From assembly GCF_000720185.1 (NCBI RefSeq), contig NZ_JOIY01000042.1, positions 1 through 63,073 of the forward strand: a stretch of 63,073 bases of DNA. Direction: 5' to 3'. This document shows positions 1-8,780 of this stretch, piece after piece. Under the pieces are notes generated by a model. The model had not been told where the DNA came from, ran no database searches, and saw only the letters and a list, made by a program, of their open reading frames with translations. The stretch is from Streptomyces sp. NRRL S-340 (GTDB taxonomy: Bacteria > Actinomycetota > Actinomycetes > Streptomycetales > Streptomycetaceae). The position numbers and the translations under genes were made by a program. Numbering within the stretch: position 1 is the first letter of the stretch; each line of letters starts with the position of its first letter.

Positions 1-283
1 GTGCGGTGGTGGGGCGAGGACGGTTGGGCGAGAGGGCGGCGGGGCGCGGCGGCCTGGGGCAGCGGGGGTGCGGCGGTCCGGGGCCGGTGGGGCCGGGAGG
101 GGGCGCCGGGGGTTGGTGCGGTGGTGGGCCCGGCGGGTGCGTGGCGGTCGGGTGCGGCGGGGGCAGGTGGGGGTGCGCGGGGGCGTGCGCGGTGGGCGTG
201 TACGGGGCGTGCGGGCCGCTGTAGCGTCGGGGCGCGCCGCGTCGGCGGCGGGGCACGAACTGGAGCGGGAGGGGCGGTTGTCG
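1..283. other. G-rich contig edge, no gene seen
   Basis: The first 283 bases are strongly G-rich on the plus strand, and I find no convincing protein in them. Frames stay open only because stop codons are rare at this GC, and their translations are low-complexity Gly/Arg/Ala. The one regulatory sign is a TAGCGT hexamer at 222-227, a possible -10 element for the gene starting at 284. Confidence 0.5.
222..227 (+). promoter_or_regulatory. candidate -10 (TAGCGT) of the DUF2252 gene
   Basis: TAGCGT fits the actinobacterial TANNNT -10 and lies 56 nt before the ATG at 284, which would give a leader of about 50 nt. No clear -35 is visible. The same hexamer recurs before several other starts in this window. 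Confidence 0.35.
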
Positions 284-1852
284 ATGAGCGGGGACACCGG
301 GGCCGGGGCTGGAACGGGGACGGGGACGGGATCGGGCGCCGGGGCGGGTTCGGGGGCGGTGCCGGACCGGAGTTCCGGCCGGGGGCCGGGCGCTCCGGGC
401 GGGGGCCCGGGCGCGTCGGGCGGCGGAAGCGGCGCGGGCGGAAGCGGGGAGCGTGCGGCGCGGGTGCCGCTGGTGCCCGGGTTCGCACGGTGGCCCGCCG
501 AGGGGTCGCCCAAGGCGGAGGGCAAGGCGCTGCGCAAGCGTGTCGCACGGTCCGCGCACGCCGTGTTCGAGGCGGACCCGGGCCGGCCGGACGCGGTCGC
601 GGCCGTCGAGGAGTCCAACCACGGCCGGATACCCGACCTGATACCGATCCGGGTGGGCAGGATGGCGGCCACGCCGTTCGCCTTCCTGCGCGGGGCGGCG
701 GGCCTGATGGCGTACGACCTCGCCCGTACCCCCGCGACCGGCGTCCTCGCCCAGATCTGCGGTGACGCCCACGCGGCCAACTTCGGTCTCTACGGCGACG
801 CCCGCGGCGGTCTCGTCATCGACCTCAACGACTTCGACGAGACGGTGCGCGGCCCCTGGGAGTGGGACCTCAAGCGGCTCGCCGCCTCCCTGGTGCTCGC
901 CGGCCGGGAGGCGGGCTGCGACGAGGACAGCTGCCGCGAGGCCGCCCAGGACGCGGTCGGCGCCTACCGGCGCACCATGCGGCTGCTGGCCCGGCTCCCG
1001 GTCCTGGACGCCTGGAACGCCATCGCCGACGAGGAACTCGTCTCCCACTCCGACGCCCACGACCTGCTCGGCACCCTGGAACGGGTCTCGGAGAAGGCGC
1101 GCGGCAACACCAGTGGGCGGTTCGCGGCCAAGTCGACCGAGCGGACCGCGGACGGCGGCCGGCGCTTCGTGGACGCCCCGCCGGTGCTGCGGCGGGTCCC
1201 GGACGCGGAGGCCGCGGCGGTGGCCGCCTCGCTGGAGCAGTACCTGGCCACGCTCTCCGAGGACCGTCTCCCGCTGCTGGCCCGGTACGCGGTGCACGAC
1301 GTGGCGTTCCGGGTGGTCGGCACCGGCAGTGTGGGCACCCGGTCGTACGTGGTGCTGCTGCTGGACCACCGGGGTGAGCCGCTGGTGCTCCAGGTGAAGG
1401 AGGCCCGGCCGTCGGCGCTGCTGCCGCACCTGCCGGTGGTCTTTGGGGCCGGTGAGGCCGGTACGGCCGAGGTGGCCCACGAGGGCCGGCGGGTGGTGCT
1501 CGGGCAGAAGCGGATGCAGGTGGTCAGCGACATCCTGCTCGGCTGGACGACCGTCGGCGGGCGGCCCTTCCAGGTGCGGCAGTTCCGCAACCGCAAGGGC
1601 AGCGTCGATCCGGCCGCGCTGCCCGCCGACCAGATCGACGACTACGGCCGGATGACCGGTGCGCTGCTGGCCCGCGCCCACGCGCACAGCGCCGATCCGC
1701 GGCTGATCGCCGGCTACTGCGGCAAGAACCAGGAGCTGGACGAGGCGGTCGCCGCCTTCGCCGTCGCCTACGCGGACCGTACCGAGGCGGACCACGCGGA
1801 CCTGGTCGCGGCGGTGCGGACGGGAAGGGTCGCGGCCGAGATGGGCGTGTAG
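284..1852 (+). CDS. DUF2252 family protein
   Basis: A 522-residue protein of the DUF2252 family, which has a kinase-like (aminoglycoside phosphotransferase-like) fold and no settled substrate. After a Gly/Ser-rich N-terminal tail of about 65 residues come the family blocks: a GDAHAANFG motif (HxxNFG type) followed by a DLNDFDET motif that resembles the catalytic and metal-binding loops of phosphotransferases, then a long C-terminal domain. I chose ATG 284 because a GGGAGGGG ribosome site precedes it. The frame is open further upstream, but that part is low complexity. It stands alone, followed by a 140-bp gap. Family assignment is firm; the reaction is unknown. Confidence 0.85.
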   Translation: MSGDTGAGAGTGTGTGSGAGAGSGAVPDRSSGRGPGAPGGGPGASGGGSGAGGSGERAARVPLVPGFARWPAEGSPKAEGKALRKRVARSAHAVFEADPGRPDAVAAVEESNHGRIPDLIPIRVGRMAATPFAFLRGAAGLMAYDLARTPATGVLAQICGDAHAANFGLYGDARGGLVIDLNDFDETVRGPWEWDLKRLAASLVLAGREAGCDEDSCREAAQDAVGAYRRTMRLLARLPVLDAWNAIADEELVSHSDAHDLLGTLERVSEKARGNTSGRFAAKSTERTADGGRRFVDAPPVLRRVPDAEAAAVAASLEQYLATLSEDRLPLLARYAVHDVAFRVVGTGSVGTRSYVVLLLDHRGEPLVLQVKEARPSALLPHLPVVFGAGEAGTAEVAHEGRRVVLGQKRMQVVSDILLGWTTVGGRPFQVRQFRNRKGSVDPAALPADQIDDYGRMTGALLARAHAHSADPRLIAGYCGKNQELDEAVAAFAVAYADRTEADHADLVAAVRTGRVAAEMGV

Positions 1853-1981
1853 ACCGGGCCGGGGCGCAGAGCGGGATGAGGGCCTGGCCCGGGAGGAGGG
1901 AGCAGGACGGGAGGAGGACGCGGGCCGGGCGGAGGTCCGGAGGAGAGGCCTCGGTGGCGCGGGCCGCGGGTCGCCGTGGCC

Positions 1982-1987
1982 TACGCT
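1982..1987 (+). promoter_or_regulatory. -10 element (TACGCT) for a leaderless J-domain transcript
   Basis: TACGCT ends 6 nt before GTG 1994. This spacing puts transcription start at or next to the start codon, and it is why GTG 1994 was preferred over GTG 1976, which lies upstream of the -10. Confidence 0.5.
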
Positions 1988-1993
1988 GGTCGG

Positions 1994-2842
1994 GTGACGA
2001 CCCCGGAAGCTGAGCAGGGTGGCGTTGCCGGAGCGGACCGGGCGACGTCCAAGAGTGCTGCGGCGCGGCCCGAGGAGCGGTTGGAGCGGGCCGTACGGGC
2101 CGCCGAGCAGGCGCTCATCGAGTACGAGATCGCGGTGGAGACCTTCCGGGTGGAGATCGAGAACTTCTCCCGGCTGCACCACCAGCGGCTCGGCCCGCTC
2201 TACGCCCGCCTCGAGGAACTGGAGGCCCAGATCGCCGAGGCGCGGGCCGCGCGCACCGGCGATCCCGAGGACCTGCGCACGGCGCAGGAGGCGCGGGCCC
2301 GGCTGACGCCGATCCCCGGCGTCGAGGAGCTGCTGCACGGCTGGATGGACGGGGACGGCCTGTTCCCGGAGGCCGCGGCGATGCTCACCGACCGGCCGGT
2401 GCGGCCCCCGCAGCGGGTGCGGCCCAGCGAGGAGGCCCGCGGTCTCTACCGCGAGCTGGTGCGCAAGGCCCACCCCGACCTGGCCCAGGAGGAGGGCGAG
2501 CGGCAGCGCCGGGAGGAGTTCCTCACCCGGGTCAACGCCGCCTACGCCCGTGGCGACGAGAAGGAGCTGCGCGAGCTGGCCGAGGAGTGGGCCGCCGGGC
2601 CCGCCCCCGCCGAGCAGGCACCGAGCCGCGCCGAGGAGCTGTACGCCCGTCTGGAGTGGCTCGCCCAGCGCAAGGAGATGCTCACGCTCTTCGCCAAGGA
2701 GCTGGAGGACAGCGCGATCGCGGCGATGCTCAGGATCGCTCCCGACGACCCCGACGGGCTGCTCGAGCAGATCGCCGGGCAACTGCGCGACGACGTGGCG
2801 CGACGGGAGTCGCAGCTCGCCGAAGTGCAGGGCGGCCTCTGA
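1994..2842 (+). CDS. J-domain (DnaJ-like) coiled-coil protein
   Basis: A 282-residue soluble protein. The N-terminal half (about residues 20-95) is rich in heptad-like Glu/Leu/Ala/Arg and probably coiled coil. Residues about 135-185 form a J domain with the LYRELVRKAHPDL core, including the HPD tripeptide that stimulates Hsp70 ATPase. A Glu/Arg-rich helical tail follows. There is no Gly/Phe region or zinc finger, so it is a J-domain-only co-chaperone rather than a true DnaJ. Its client and DnaK partner cannot be inferred from the context. Start: see the -10 at 1982. Confidence 0.8.
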   Translation: MTTPEAEQGGVAGADRATSKSAAARPEERLERAVRAAEQALIEYEIAVETFRVEIENFSRLHHQRLGPLYARLEELEAQIAEARAARTGDPEDLRTAQEARARLTPIPGVEELLHGWMDGDGLFPEAAAMLTDRPVRPPQRVRPSEEARGLYRELVRKAHPDLAQEEGERQRREEFLTRVNAAYARGDEKELRELAEEWAAGPAPAEQAPSRAEELYARLEWLAQRKEMLTLFAKELEDSAIAAMLRIAPDDPDGLLEQIAGQLRDDVARRESQLAEVQGGL

Positions 2843-2967
2843 GGCCGCCGGGCCCTGGCCGGCGGCAGCCGAACGCGGTACCGGCCGGAAAGGCCGGAAC
2901 CGGGCGGTGGGCAGGCGAACCCGGCCGCGGCTCCCCGCGCGGCGACCGCTGTGCGGGGCGCTTCGGG

Positions 2968-2973
2968 TAGCGT
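2968..2973 (+). promoter_or_regulatory. -10 element (TAGCGT) for a leaderless rhodanese transcript
   Basis: TAGCGT lies 7 nt before ATG 2981, with no ribosome binding site between. This suggests a leaderless mRNA and fixes the start codon. Confidence 0.55.
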
Positions 2974-2980
2974 CGGACCC

Positions 2981-3328
2981 ATGCGTTTCGGAGCTGGTGT
3001 ACCCACGGTGGAGGTCACGGACCTCAAGGACGGCGACTTCCTGCTGGACGTCCGCGAGGACGACGAATGGCAGGCGGGACACGCCGAGGGGGCGCTGCAC
3101 ATCCCCATCAGCGACTTCGTCGCCCGCTACGGCGAGCTGACCGAGGCGGCGCCGCAGGACGGGCGGGTCCACGTGATCTGCCGTTCGGGCGGCCGCTCGG
3201 CCCAGGTCACGATGTACCTGGTCCAGCAGGGCATCGACGCGGTGAACGTCGACGGCGGCATGCAGGTCTGGGCCGCCTCGGGCCGGGCCGTGGTGACCGA
3301 CGGGGGAGAGCCGGGGCACGTCCTGTGA
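2981..3328 (+). CDS. rhodanese-like domain protein
   Basis: A single-domain rhodanese of 115 residues. It carries the LDVREDDEW entry motif (about residues 23-31) and the active-site loop CRSGGRS with the sulfur-carrying cysteine at about residue 67. It probably handles persulfide sulfur in the cytoplasm; no signal peptide or partner gene is present. It is convergent with paaE, and the 195-bp gap between them holds a hairpin. The family is certain and the physiological acceptor unknown. Confidence 0.88.
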   Translation: MRFGAGVPTVEVTDLKDGDFLLDVREDDEWQAGHAEGALHIPISDFVARYGELTEAAPQDGRVHVICRSGGRSAQVTMYLVQQGIDAVNVDGGMQVWAASGRAVVTDGGEPGHVL

Positions 3329-3489
3329 CGGCCGGGCCGCCTGCTTGGGCGCCGGGCGGCGTCCTGCGCCTGCCGGGACCTGACCCTCGGCGGCCGGGCC
3401 GCCTCCCGCGACGGCCGGACCCGTCCCCCGGTGGCCGGGCCGCGTGCTTCCGGGGTCCCTGCTCAAGGGGCCGGCCCGCCTGTTTCGCG

Positions 3490-3528
3490 GCTGAACGGCC
3501 CCGGCCGCCGGGGCCCGGCCCGTTCAGC
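3490..3528 (-). terminator. hairpin at the end of the paa operon
   Basis: Arms GCTGAACGG (3490-3498) and CCGTTCAGC (3520-3528) enclose an inner CCCCGG/CCGGGG stem. The structure overlaps the paaE stop codon. No T-run is visible on either side, as is usual in Streptomyces. It could terminate transcripts from both convergent genes. Confidence 0.5.
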
Positions 3529-4594
3529 GGTCGAAGTCCAGCTCCACCTGTTCCGTCGCGGGGTGCGACTGACACGCCAGGACGTACCCCGCGTCCGTCT
3601 CCTCCGGTTCCAGCGCGAAGTTGCGGTCCATGCGCACCTCGCCCGTGACCAGGAAGGCCCGGCACGTCCCGCACACGCCGCCCTTGCAGGCGTACGGCGC
3701 GTCGGGCCGGTTGCGCAGCACCGTGTCCAGCAGGCTCTCCCCCTCCCGCACCGGCCACGTCCCGCCGCGGCCGTCGAGCCGGACGGTGACCGTGCTGTGC
3801 GCGGGCGCCGTCGCGGACGGCACGGGTCCGGCGCCCGTACCGGCGTCCACGTGGAAGATCTCCTCGTGGACCCGCCCCCGGGGCACCCCCAGGGCGCGCA
3901 GCGCCCGCTCGGCCCCCTGCACCAGCCCGTACGGGCCGCACAGGAACCAGCCCCGCACGTCGGGCAGCGGCAGCAGCGCGGGCAGCAGCGCCGTGAGCCG
4001 CTCCTGGTCGAGGCGGCCGGAGGGCAGTCCCGCCTGCTGCTCCTCCCGGGAGAGGACCGTCGCCAGGTGCAGCCGCCGCGGATAGCGGTCCTTCAGGTCG
4101 GCGACCTCTTCGAGGAACATCGTCGACGCGGTCGTCCGGTCGCTGCGTATCAGGCAGAAGCTGGCGCCGGGTTCGCGGGCCAGCAGGGTGGAGGCGATGG
4201 ACAGCACGGGTGTGATGCCGCTGCCGCCGACGACCGCCGCGTACAGGCCGGGCGCGGGATCCAGCGTGAACCGGCCGGCCGGGGTCATCACCTCCAGCTC
4301 GTCCCCGACGGCGATCTCCTTCAGCGCGTACGTCGAGAAGGCACCGCCCTCCACCAGCCGCACGCCGACCCGCAGGGTCCGCGGTCCCTCGCCCGCCGGG
4401 TCGGGGGCCGGTGAGCAGATCGAGTACGTCCGCCGTACGTCGAGCCCGTCGGCCGCCCGGCGCAGGGCGACATGCTGGCCCGGCGCGTGCCGGTACTCCT
4501 CGCGCAGCTCCGGCGGCACCGCGAGGGTGAGGGCGACGGAGTCGTCGGTGAGCCGGTCGACCGCTGCCACGGGCAGCCGGTGGAAGCGGGCCAT
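3524..4594 (-). CDS. paaE: phenylacetyl-CoA 1,2-epoxidase reductase subunit PaaE
   Basis: Reductase that passes electrons from NAD(P)H through FAD and a 2Fe-2S centre to the PaaA di-iron site. At 356 residues it is the usual length. An FAD-binding barrel with RRTYSICS comes first, then an NAD-binding domain (GGSGITPVLS, CGPYGLV), and the C-terminal plant-type ferredoxin domain with CKGGVCGTC and a later Cys in VLACQSHP. The start ATG overlaps the paaD stop by one base (TGATG), so translation is probably coupled. It is the last gene of paaABCDE. Confidence 0.95.
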   Translation of the reverse strand: MARFHRLPVAAVDRLTDDSVALTLAVPPELREEYRHAPGQHVALRRAADGLDVRRTYSICSPAPDPAGEGPRTLRVGVRLVEGGAFSTYALKEIAVGDELEVMTPAGRFTLDPAPGLYAAVVGGSGITPVLSIASTLLAREPGASFCLIRSDRTTASTMFLEEVADLKDRYPRRLHLATVLSREEQQAGLPSGRLDQERLTALLPALLPLPDVRGWFLCGPYGLVQGAERALRALGVPRGRVHEEIFHVDAGTGAGPVPSATAPAHSTVTVRLDGRGGTWPVREGESLLDTVLRNRPDAPYACKGGVCGTCRAFLVTGEVRMDRNFALEPEETDAGYVLACQSHPATEQVELDFDR

Positions 4595-5193
4595 CACACC
4601 TCCTTGAAGTGGTCGAACGGTTCCCGGCAGGCCAGGCAGCGGTACAGCGCCTTGCACGCGGTGGAGGAGAACCGGCTGAGCATCTCGGTGTCGGCGGATC
4701 CGCAGGAGGGACAGCGGAGCGGCTCGGGCGGCGCGGTGCCCCCGGCGGGTGTCCGGCCCGCCGGCGCGTGCTCCGCGGGGGCCGGGTCCGCTGCCGCCCC
4801 ACCGGCGCGGGTGCGGGTCGGGCCGAGTTCCAGCGGGACGGATGCCGAGGGGGTGCGCACGCGCGGCGGCGCTATGCCGAACTCCCGCAGTTTGCGCCGG
4901 CCTTCGGCGGTGATGTCGTCCGTCGACCAGGCCGGGGAGAGCACCGTGCGCACGGCGACCTCCCGCATGCCGTGCTCGCGCAGCACCCGCTCGATGTCCA
5001 GGGACATGGCCTCGATCGCGGGGCAGCCGGTGTAGGTGGGGGTCAGCTCGACGTCCACCGCGTCCGTGCCGCGCAGGCGCACCGCGCGGACCACGCCCAG
5101 TTCCTCCAGGGTGAGGACGGGCAGTTCCGGGTCGGGCACCGAGCCGGCCAGGCGGAGCAGTTCGGTTTCGAGCGGGGTGGCCGTGGTCACCAT
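4594..5193 (-). CDS. paaD: phenylacetyl-CoA epoxidase subunit PaaD
   Basis: A 199-residue PaaD. The N-terminal DUF59/MIP18-type domain (VPDPELPVLTLEELG, then TPTYTGCPA) points to a role in loading iron or Fe-S onto the epoxidase. An Ala/Pro-rich linker leads to a C-terminal zinc-ribbon-like module with CPSCG and CLAC. ATG 5193 was chosen; it overlaps the paaC stop by 7 bp, and GTG 5190 is an alternative. It is required for the epoxidase in characterised paa clusters, although its exact role is less well defined than those of A, B, C and E. Confidence 0.93.
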   Translation of the reverse strand: MVTTATPLETELLRLAGSVPDPELPVLTLEELGVVRAVRLRGTDAVDVELTPTYTGCPAIEAMSLDIERVLREHGMREVAVRTVLSPAWSTDDITAEGRRKLREFGIAPPRVRTPSASVPLELGPTRTRAGGAAADPAPAEHAPAGRTPAGGTAPPEPLRCPSCGSADTEMLSRFSSTACKALYRCLACREPFDHFKEV

Positions 5194-5918
5194 GACGCCC
5201 CCGGGTGGCTGCGGTGCAGGTGCTGCATCTCGGCGAGCATCCGTCCGAACGGTTCGGTGTGCAGGCCCTGCCGGCCCGCGCCCGCCGCCCACGCCCCGGT
5301 CCGCGGGCCCTCGGGCAACGTCAGCGTGGCCCGGTCCAGTACGGCCGTCACGGATTCCAGCCAGGCGGACTCCAGGCCGGGCCAGTCGACGTCCAGGCCG
5401 GCCACCGGCTGGAACATCTCGCCGGTGAACCGCCACAGCGCGGTGAGCGCGCGGCGCATCCGCTCGTGGCTGACGTCGGTGCCGTCGCCCAGGCGCAGCG
5501 TCCACTGCTCGGCGTGGTCGCGGTGGTAGGCGACCTCCTTGACGGCCTTCCCGGCGAGCGGTGCGAACGGCCCGTCGGTCTCGGCCAGCCGGGCGTACAG
5601 CAGGTGCTGGTACGTGGAGAAGTACAGCTGGCGGACGATCGTGTGCGCGAAGTCACCGCCCGGCTGCTCGACGAGCTGGAGGTTGGTGAAGGCGCGCTCC
5701 TCGCGCAGGTAGGCCAGTTCGTCCTCGTCCCCGACCAGGGACAGCAGGACACGGGCCTGACCCAGCAGGTCGAGGGCGATGTTGGCGAGGGCGACCTCCT
5801 CCTCCAGGGCGGGCGCGTGCCCGACCCACTCCCCCAGCCGGTGGGAGAGCACCAGGGCGTCGTCGCCCAGGGCCAGGGCCGCGGTGGCGGTGGCCGTGGT
5901 GGGGGCGGTGGGCGTCAC
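5187..5918 (-). CDS. paaC: phenylacetyl-CoA epoxidase structural subunit PaaC
   Basis: A 243-residue PaaC. It has the ferritin-like fold of PaaA but lacks the iron ligands, and serves as the structural partner of PaaA in the epoxidase core. Recognised from the LGDDALVLSHRLGEW opening, ALANIALDLLGQA, and the EVAYHRDHAEQW block. The GTG start overlaps the paaB stop in a GTGA junction. A threonine-rich tail of about 15 residues precedes the conserved region. Confidence 0.94.
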   Translation of the reverse strand: MTPTAPTTATATAALALGDDALVLSHRLGEWVGHAPALEEEVALANIALDLLGQARVLLSLVGDEDELAYLREERAFTNLQLVEQPGGDFAHTIVRQLYFSTYQHLLYARLAETDGPFAPLAGKAVKEVAYHRDHAEQWTLRLGDGTDVSHERMRRALTALWRFTGEMFQPVAGLDVDWPGLESAWLESVTAVLDRATLTLPEGPRTGAWAAGAGRQGLHTEPFGRMLAEMQHLHRSHPGASW

Positions 5919-6202
5919 AGGTGCTTCACCCCTTCCGGGATCTCGTAGAAGGTCGGGTGCCGGTAGGGCTTGTCGGCGGACGGCTCGAAGAAGGAGTCCT
6001 TCTCGTCCGGCGAGGAGGCGGTGACCGCCGCGGACGGGACGACCCAGATCGAGACGCCCTCGCCGCGCCGCGTGTACAGGTCACGGGCGTTGCGCAGGGC
6101 CAGTTCCGCGTCCGGGGCGTGCAGGCTGCCGGCGTGGGTGTGGGACAGCCCGCGCCGGGAGCGCACGAAGACCTCCCACAGGGGCCAGTCGGTGTTCGTC
6201 AT
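5915..6202 (-). CDS. paaB: phenylacetyl-CoA epoxidase subunit PaaB
   Basis: The small PaaB subunit, 95 residues and full length, recognised by [21 protein letters not shown] at its start and the C-terminal [11 protein letters not shown]. PaaB bridges two PaaAC heterodimers in the epoxidase. The ATG start overlaps the paaA stop by 4 bp (ATGA). Confidence 0.95.
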   Translation of the reverse strand: MTNTDWPLWEVFVRSRRGLSHTHAGSLHAPDAELALRNARDLYTRRGEGVSIWVVPSAAVTASSPDEKDSFFEPSADKPYRHPTFYEIPEGVKHL

Positions 6203-7227
6203 GCCTGCTCCGCTCCTGTCCTGCCGCCGTGTCCCGTCCCGCCGGCGCGCTTGGCGGCGTGGGCCGCGGCGGCCTCCCGGACCCAGGCGCCCTCGTCGTG
6301 GGCCCGGCGGCGCTGGGTGATGCGCTGTTCGTTGCACGGGCCGTTGCCCTTGAGGACGTCCCAGAACTCGGTCCAGTCGATGGTGCCGAAGTCGTGGTGA
6401 CCCCGCTCCTCGTTCCACTTCAGGTCCGGGTCGGGCAGCGTGAGGCCGAGGGACTCGGCCTGGGGGACGCAGATGTCGACGAAGCGCTGGCGCAGTTCGT
6501 CGTTCGAATGGCGTTTGATCTTCCATTCCATGGACTGCGCGGAGTGCTGGGAGGCGTCGTCGGCCGGGCCGAACATCATCAGCGACGGCCACCACCAGCG
6601 GTCCACCGCGTCCTGCGCCATCGCGTGCTGCTCGGGCGTGCCCCGGCTCAGGGTGAGCAGCAGCTCGTAGCCCTGGCGCTGGTGGAAGGACTCCTCCTTG
6701 CAGATACGGACCATCGCGCGGGCGTAGGGGCCGTAGGAGCAGCGGCACAGGGGGACCTGGTTGGTGATCGCCGCGCCGTCCACCAGCCAGCCGATCGCGC
6801 CCACGTCCGCCCAGGTGAGAGTGGGGTAGTTGAAGATCGAGGAGTACTTCTGGCGGCCGCTGTGCAGCTTGTCGAGCAGTTCCTCGCGGCTGGTGCCCAG
6901 CGTCTCGGCCGCGCTGTACAGGTACAGCCCGTGTCCGGCCTCGTCCTGGACCTTGGCCAGGAGGATGGCCTTGCGGCGCAGGGAGGGCGCCCGCGTGATC
7001 CAGTTGGCCTCCGGCTGCATGCCGATGATCTCGGAATGGGCGTGCTGCGCGATCTGCCGGACCAGCGACGCACGGTAGGCGTCCGGCATCCAGTCCCTCG
7101 GCTCGATGCGCTCGTCCGCGGCCAGGGTCGCGTCGAACGCGCGCAGGCGGTCGTCGGCTCCCGCGGCGGTGCCCGGCGCATCGCCCGCCGGGGCGCCGGC
7201 CGTCTGCTGTGCGGCTGCTGTCGCCAT
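6199..7227 (-). CDS. paaA: phenylacetyl-CoA epoxidase catalytic subunit PaaA
   Basis: Catalytic di-iron subunit, 342 residues, that inserts oxygen into the ring of phenylacetyl-CoA to give the 1,2-epoxide. Di-iron ligand motifs are visible: [19 protein letters not shown] near residue 115 and [11 protein letters not shown] near residue 190. An Ala/Gly-rich tail of about 30 residues precedes the conserved [11 protein letters not shown]. It is the first gene of paaABCDE; all five genes overlap by 1 to 7 bp. A PaaR-type operator lies 40 bp upstream. PaaK, PaaG, PaaF and PaaJ are not encoded in this window, so the pathway needs genes elsewhere. Confidence 0.96.
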   Translation of the reverse strand: MATAAAQQTAGAPAGDAPGTAAGADDRLRAFDATLAADERIEPRDWMPDAYRASLVRQIAQHAHSEIIGMQPEANWITRAPSLRRKAILLAKVQDEAGHGLYLYSAAETLGTSREELLDKLHSGRQKYSSIFNYPTLTWADVGAIGWLVDGAAITNQVPLCRCSYGPYARAMVRICKEESFHQRQGYELLLTLSRGTPEQHAMAQDAVDRWWWPSLMMFGPADDASQHSAQSMEWKIKRHSNDELRQRFVDICVPQAESLGLTLPDPDLKWNEERGHHDFGTIDWTEFWDVLKGNGPCNEQRITQRRRAHDEGAWVREAAAAHAAKRAGGTGHGGRTGAEQA

Positions 7228-7266
7228 GCGGTCCCCCTCGACCTCGGTCTGCTCCGTACTCTCCCG

Positions 7267-7280
7267 ACCGATCGTTCGGT
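7267..7280. promoter_or_regulatory. PaaR-type operator of paaA
   Basis: Read on the minus strand the site is ACCGAACGATCGGT followed by CGGG, identical over 18 bases to the site at 12540. It fits the ACCGNNCGNNCGGT core known for TetR-family PaaR in Corynebacterium. It lies between the candidate paaA promoter and the start codon, where a repressor could block transcription. Confidence 0.75.
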
Positions 7281-7293
7281 TCGGTGGAATTCC

Positions 7294-7323
7294 ATGGTGC
7301 GGTCCGCCGCCGTAGGGTGTCAA
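7294..7323 (-). promoter_or_regulatory. candidate paaA promoter
   Basis: On the minus strand there is a perfect -35 TTGACA (7323-7318), an 18-bp spacer and a weak -10 CACCAT (7299-7294). Transcription would begin near 7287, so the operator at 7280-7267 would lie just downstream of the start point. Confidence 0.45.
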
Positions 7324-7604
7324 CCGCTGTGGACGACTGAGGGCGTGCCCTGTGGACGGAGCGGTGGACACCGGTCCGTCGGCGCCTGTTCGGGGCGGGC
7401 GGGCCAAGGGCGGCAGAGCGGTACGGAAGCGGACCGCGGCCGAGCGGGGGCGGGGCCGGGGGCTGTGCCGCGCGGGCGGCCCTGAGTACCGTTCCGTGCG
7501 GCGCCCGGGGCCGGGCGGCGCGGGCGGGGCGTACGCACCCGGCGTCCTCGGGGCGGCCGGCGCACGCACGTCCGGCACGGACCGGAATCAGGAGACGGGG
7601 CGGA

Positions 7605-8780
7605 ATGGAAGCGTACGACGGGGATGCGAACGCCCCGGGCGGTTCTGACGGGCCGGTGACACCGGGCGGGCCCGGTCCCGCGGGTGCGACCGGCGGCGGA
7701 TCCGGGGAGCCACACCCGCCGACGGAACCGGGCCGTCCGTCCGGCTCGCCGGGCCGGACCACCGCCGTGCCGGAGGGCCTGCCGGCCGCAGCGGCACCTG
7801 AAGCACCGGAAGCGCCTGGAGCACCAGCGGCACCCGGAGCGCCTGCAGCGCCTGCAGCGCCTGCAGCACCAGTGGCGCCTGGAGCACCTGCGGCACCTGG
7901 AACATCTGCAGCACCGCCGGCACCGCCCGTCCCCACCCGGTCGGGGCCGCCGGGCCCGTCGGGCGCCCCGGACGCCTCCAGCGGGTCCGGCTCGTCCCGC
8001 CCCTCCCCGGCCGGTCCCTCCCTGCCCTCCCCCTCCGCCCCCTCCCTGTCTTCTCCCTCTGCTTCCTCCGTGCCGGGTGGCGGCGCAGGCCGGGACGCGG
8101 GAGCCGGGGACGGGACCGGGGCCGTCCGCGCCGGGATCGACATCGCCGGGCTGTCTCCGCGCTACGGGGCCGCCGCCCTCCTGGCGCTCGCCGTCGTGGC
8201 GGTGGTCGCCTGCGTGCACGTCGGAATGGTGTTCCTGCACGTCGCTCCGTCGAACACCCTGACGAAACAGCACGGCAAGGCCATCGACGAATGGATCTAC
8301 CCGGAGTTCGAGCAGAACTGGAAGCTGTTCGCGCCCAACCCGCTGCAGCAGAACATCGCCGTGCAGGTGCGGGCCGAGACCCGCGGGCAGGACGGCAGCG
8401 GCCGTACCACCGGCTGGTACGACCTGTCGGCGCAGGACGGCCGGGCCATCGACGGCAACCTGCTGCCCAGCCACACGGACCAGAACGAGCTGCGCCGCGG
8501 CTTCGACTTCTACGTCTCCTCGCACGACCAGAAGAACCGCCCGCTGGGGCTGCGCGGCACGCTGTCGCAGCAGTACCTGCGCCGCATCGTCGTCCTGCGC
8601 CTGGACCGCGGACAGGTGGCCGGCCCGGGCGCCGTCGTCGAACGCGTCCAGGTGCGCGTGCGCACCGCCGCCGTCCCGCCGCCCGCGTGGAGCGGGGAGA
8701 AGGTGTCGACCGCGGCCTCGTACCGCACGCTGCCCTGGTGGTCCGTCCCGGCCGGTGAGGCCGCGGGAGGTGTCGGGTGA
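7605..8780 (+). CDS. DUF5819 family membrane-anchored protein
   Basis: A 391-residue protein. The first 165 residues are low complexity: Gly/Pro/Ala/Ser, with a Gly-Ala-Pro-Ala-Ala-Pro repeat around residues 64-105. A single membrane segment, AAALLALAVVAVVACVHVGM, lies near residue 190. The DUF5819 domain that follows carries WIYPEFEQNWKLFAPNP and a Trp/Tyr-rich extracytoplasmic part. The ATG has a GGAG ribosome site. Its stop overlaps the HTTM gene start (GTGA), and DUF5819 and HTTM are a recurring pair, so the two probably act together at the membrane. Function unknown. Confidence 0.82.
   Translation: MEAYDGDANAPGGSDGPVTPGGPGPAGATGGGSGEPHPPTEPGRPSGSPGRTTAVPEGLPAAAAPEAPEAPGAPAAPGAPAAPAAPAAPVAPGAPAAPGTSAAPPAPPVPTRSGPPGPSGAPDASSGSGSSRPSPAGPSLPSPSAPSLSSPSASSVPGGGAGRDAGAGDGTGAVRAGIDIAGLSPRYGAAALLALAVVAVVACVHVGMVFLHVAPSNTLTKQHGKAIDEWIYPEFEQNWKLFAPNPLQQNIAVQVRAETRGQDGSGRTTGWYDLSAQDGRAIDGNLLPSHTDQNELRRGFDFYVSSHDQKNRPLGLRGTLSQQYLRRIVVLRLDRGQVAGPGAVVERVQVRVRTAAVPPPAWSGEKVSTAASYRTLPWWSVPAGEAAGGVG

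Larger units (their letters stand above)
7228..7604. other. divergent regulatory region between paaA and the DUF5819 gene
   Basis: This 377-bp gap holds no gene that I can see. On the paaA side are a 14-bp PaaR-type operator (7267-7280) and a TTGACA -35 (7318-7323, minus strand). Two CTGTGGA sequences occur at 7327-7333 and 7350-7356. The rest, toward 7605, is very G-rich with no clear plus-strand promoter. Confidence 0.5.

Noticed and set aside
1..283. G-rich start as a possible linear-chromosome telomere or as coding extension of the DUF2252 gene
   Set aside because: No palindrome series typical of Streptomyces telomeres, and the open frames are low complexity caused by high GC. The ribosome site supports ATG 284.
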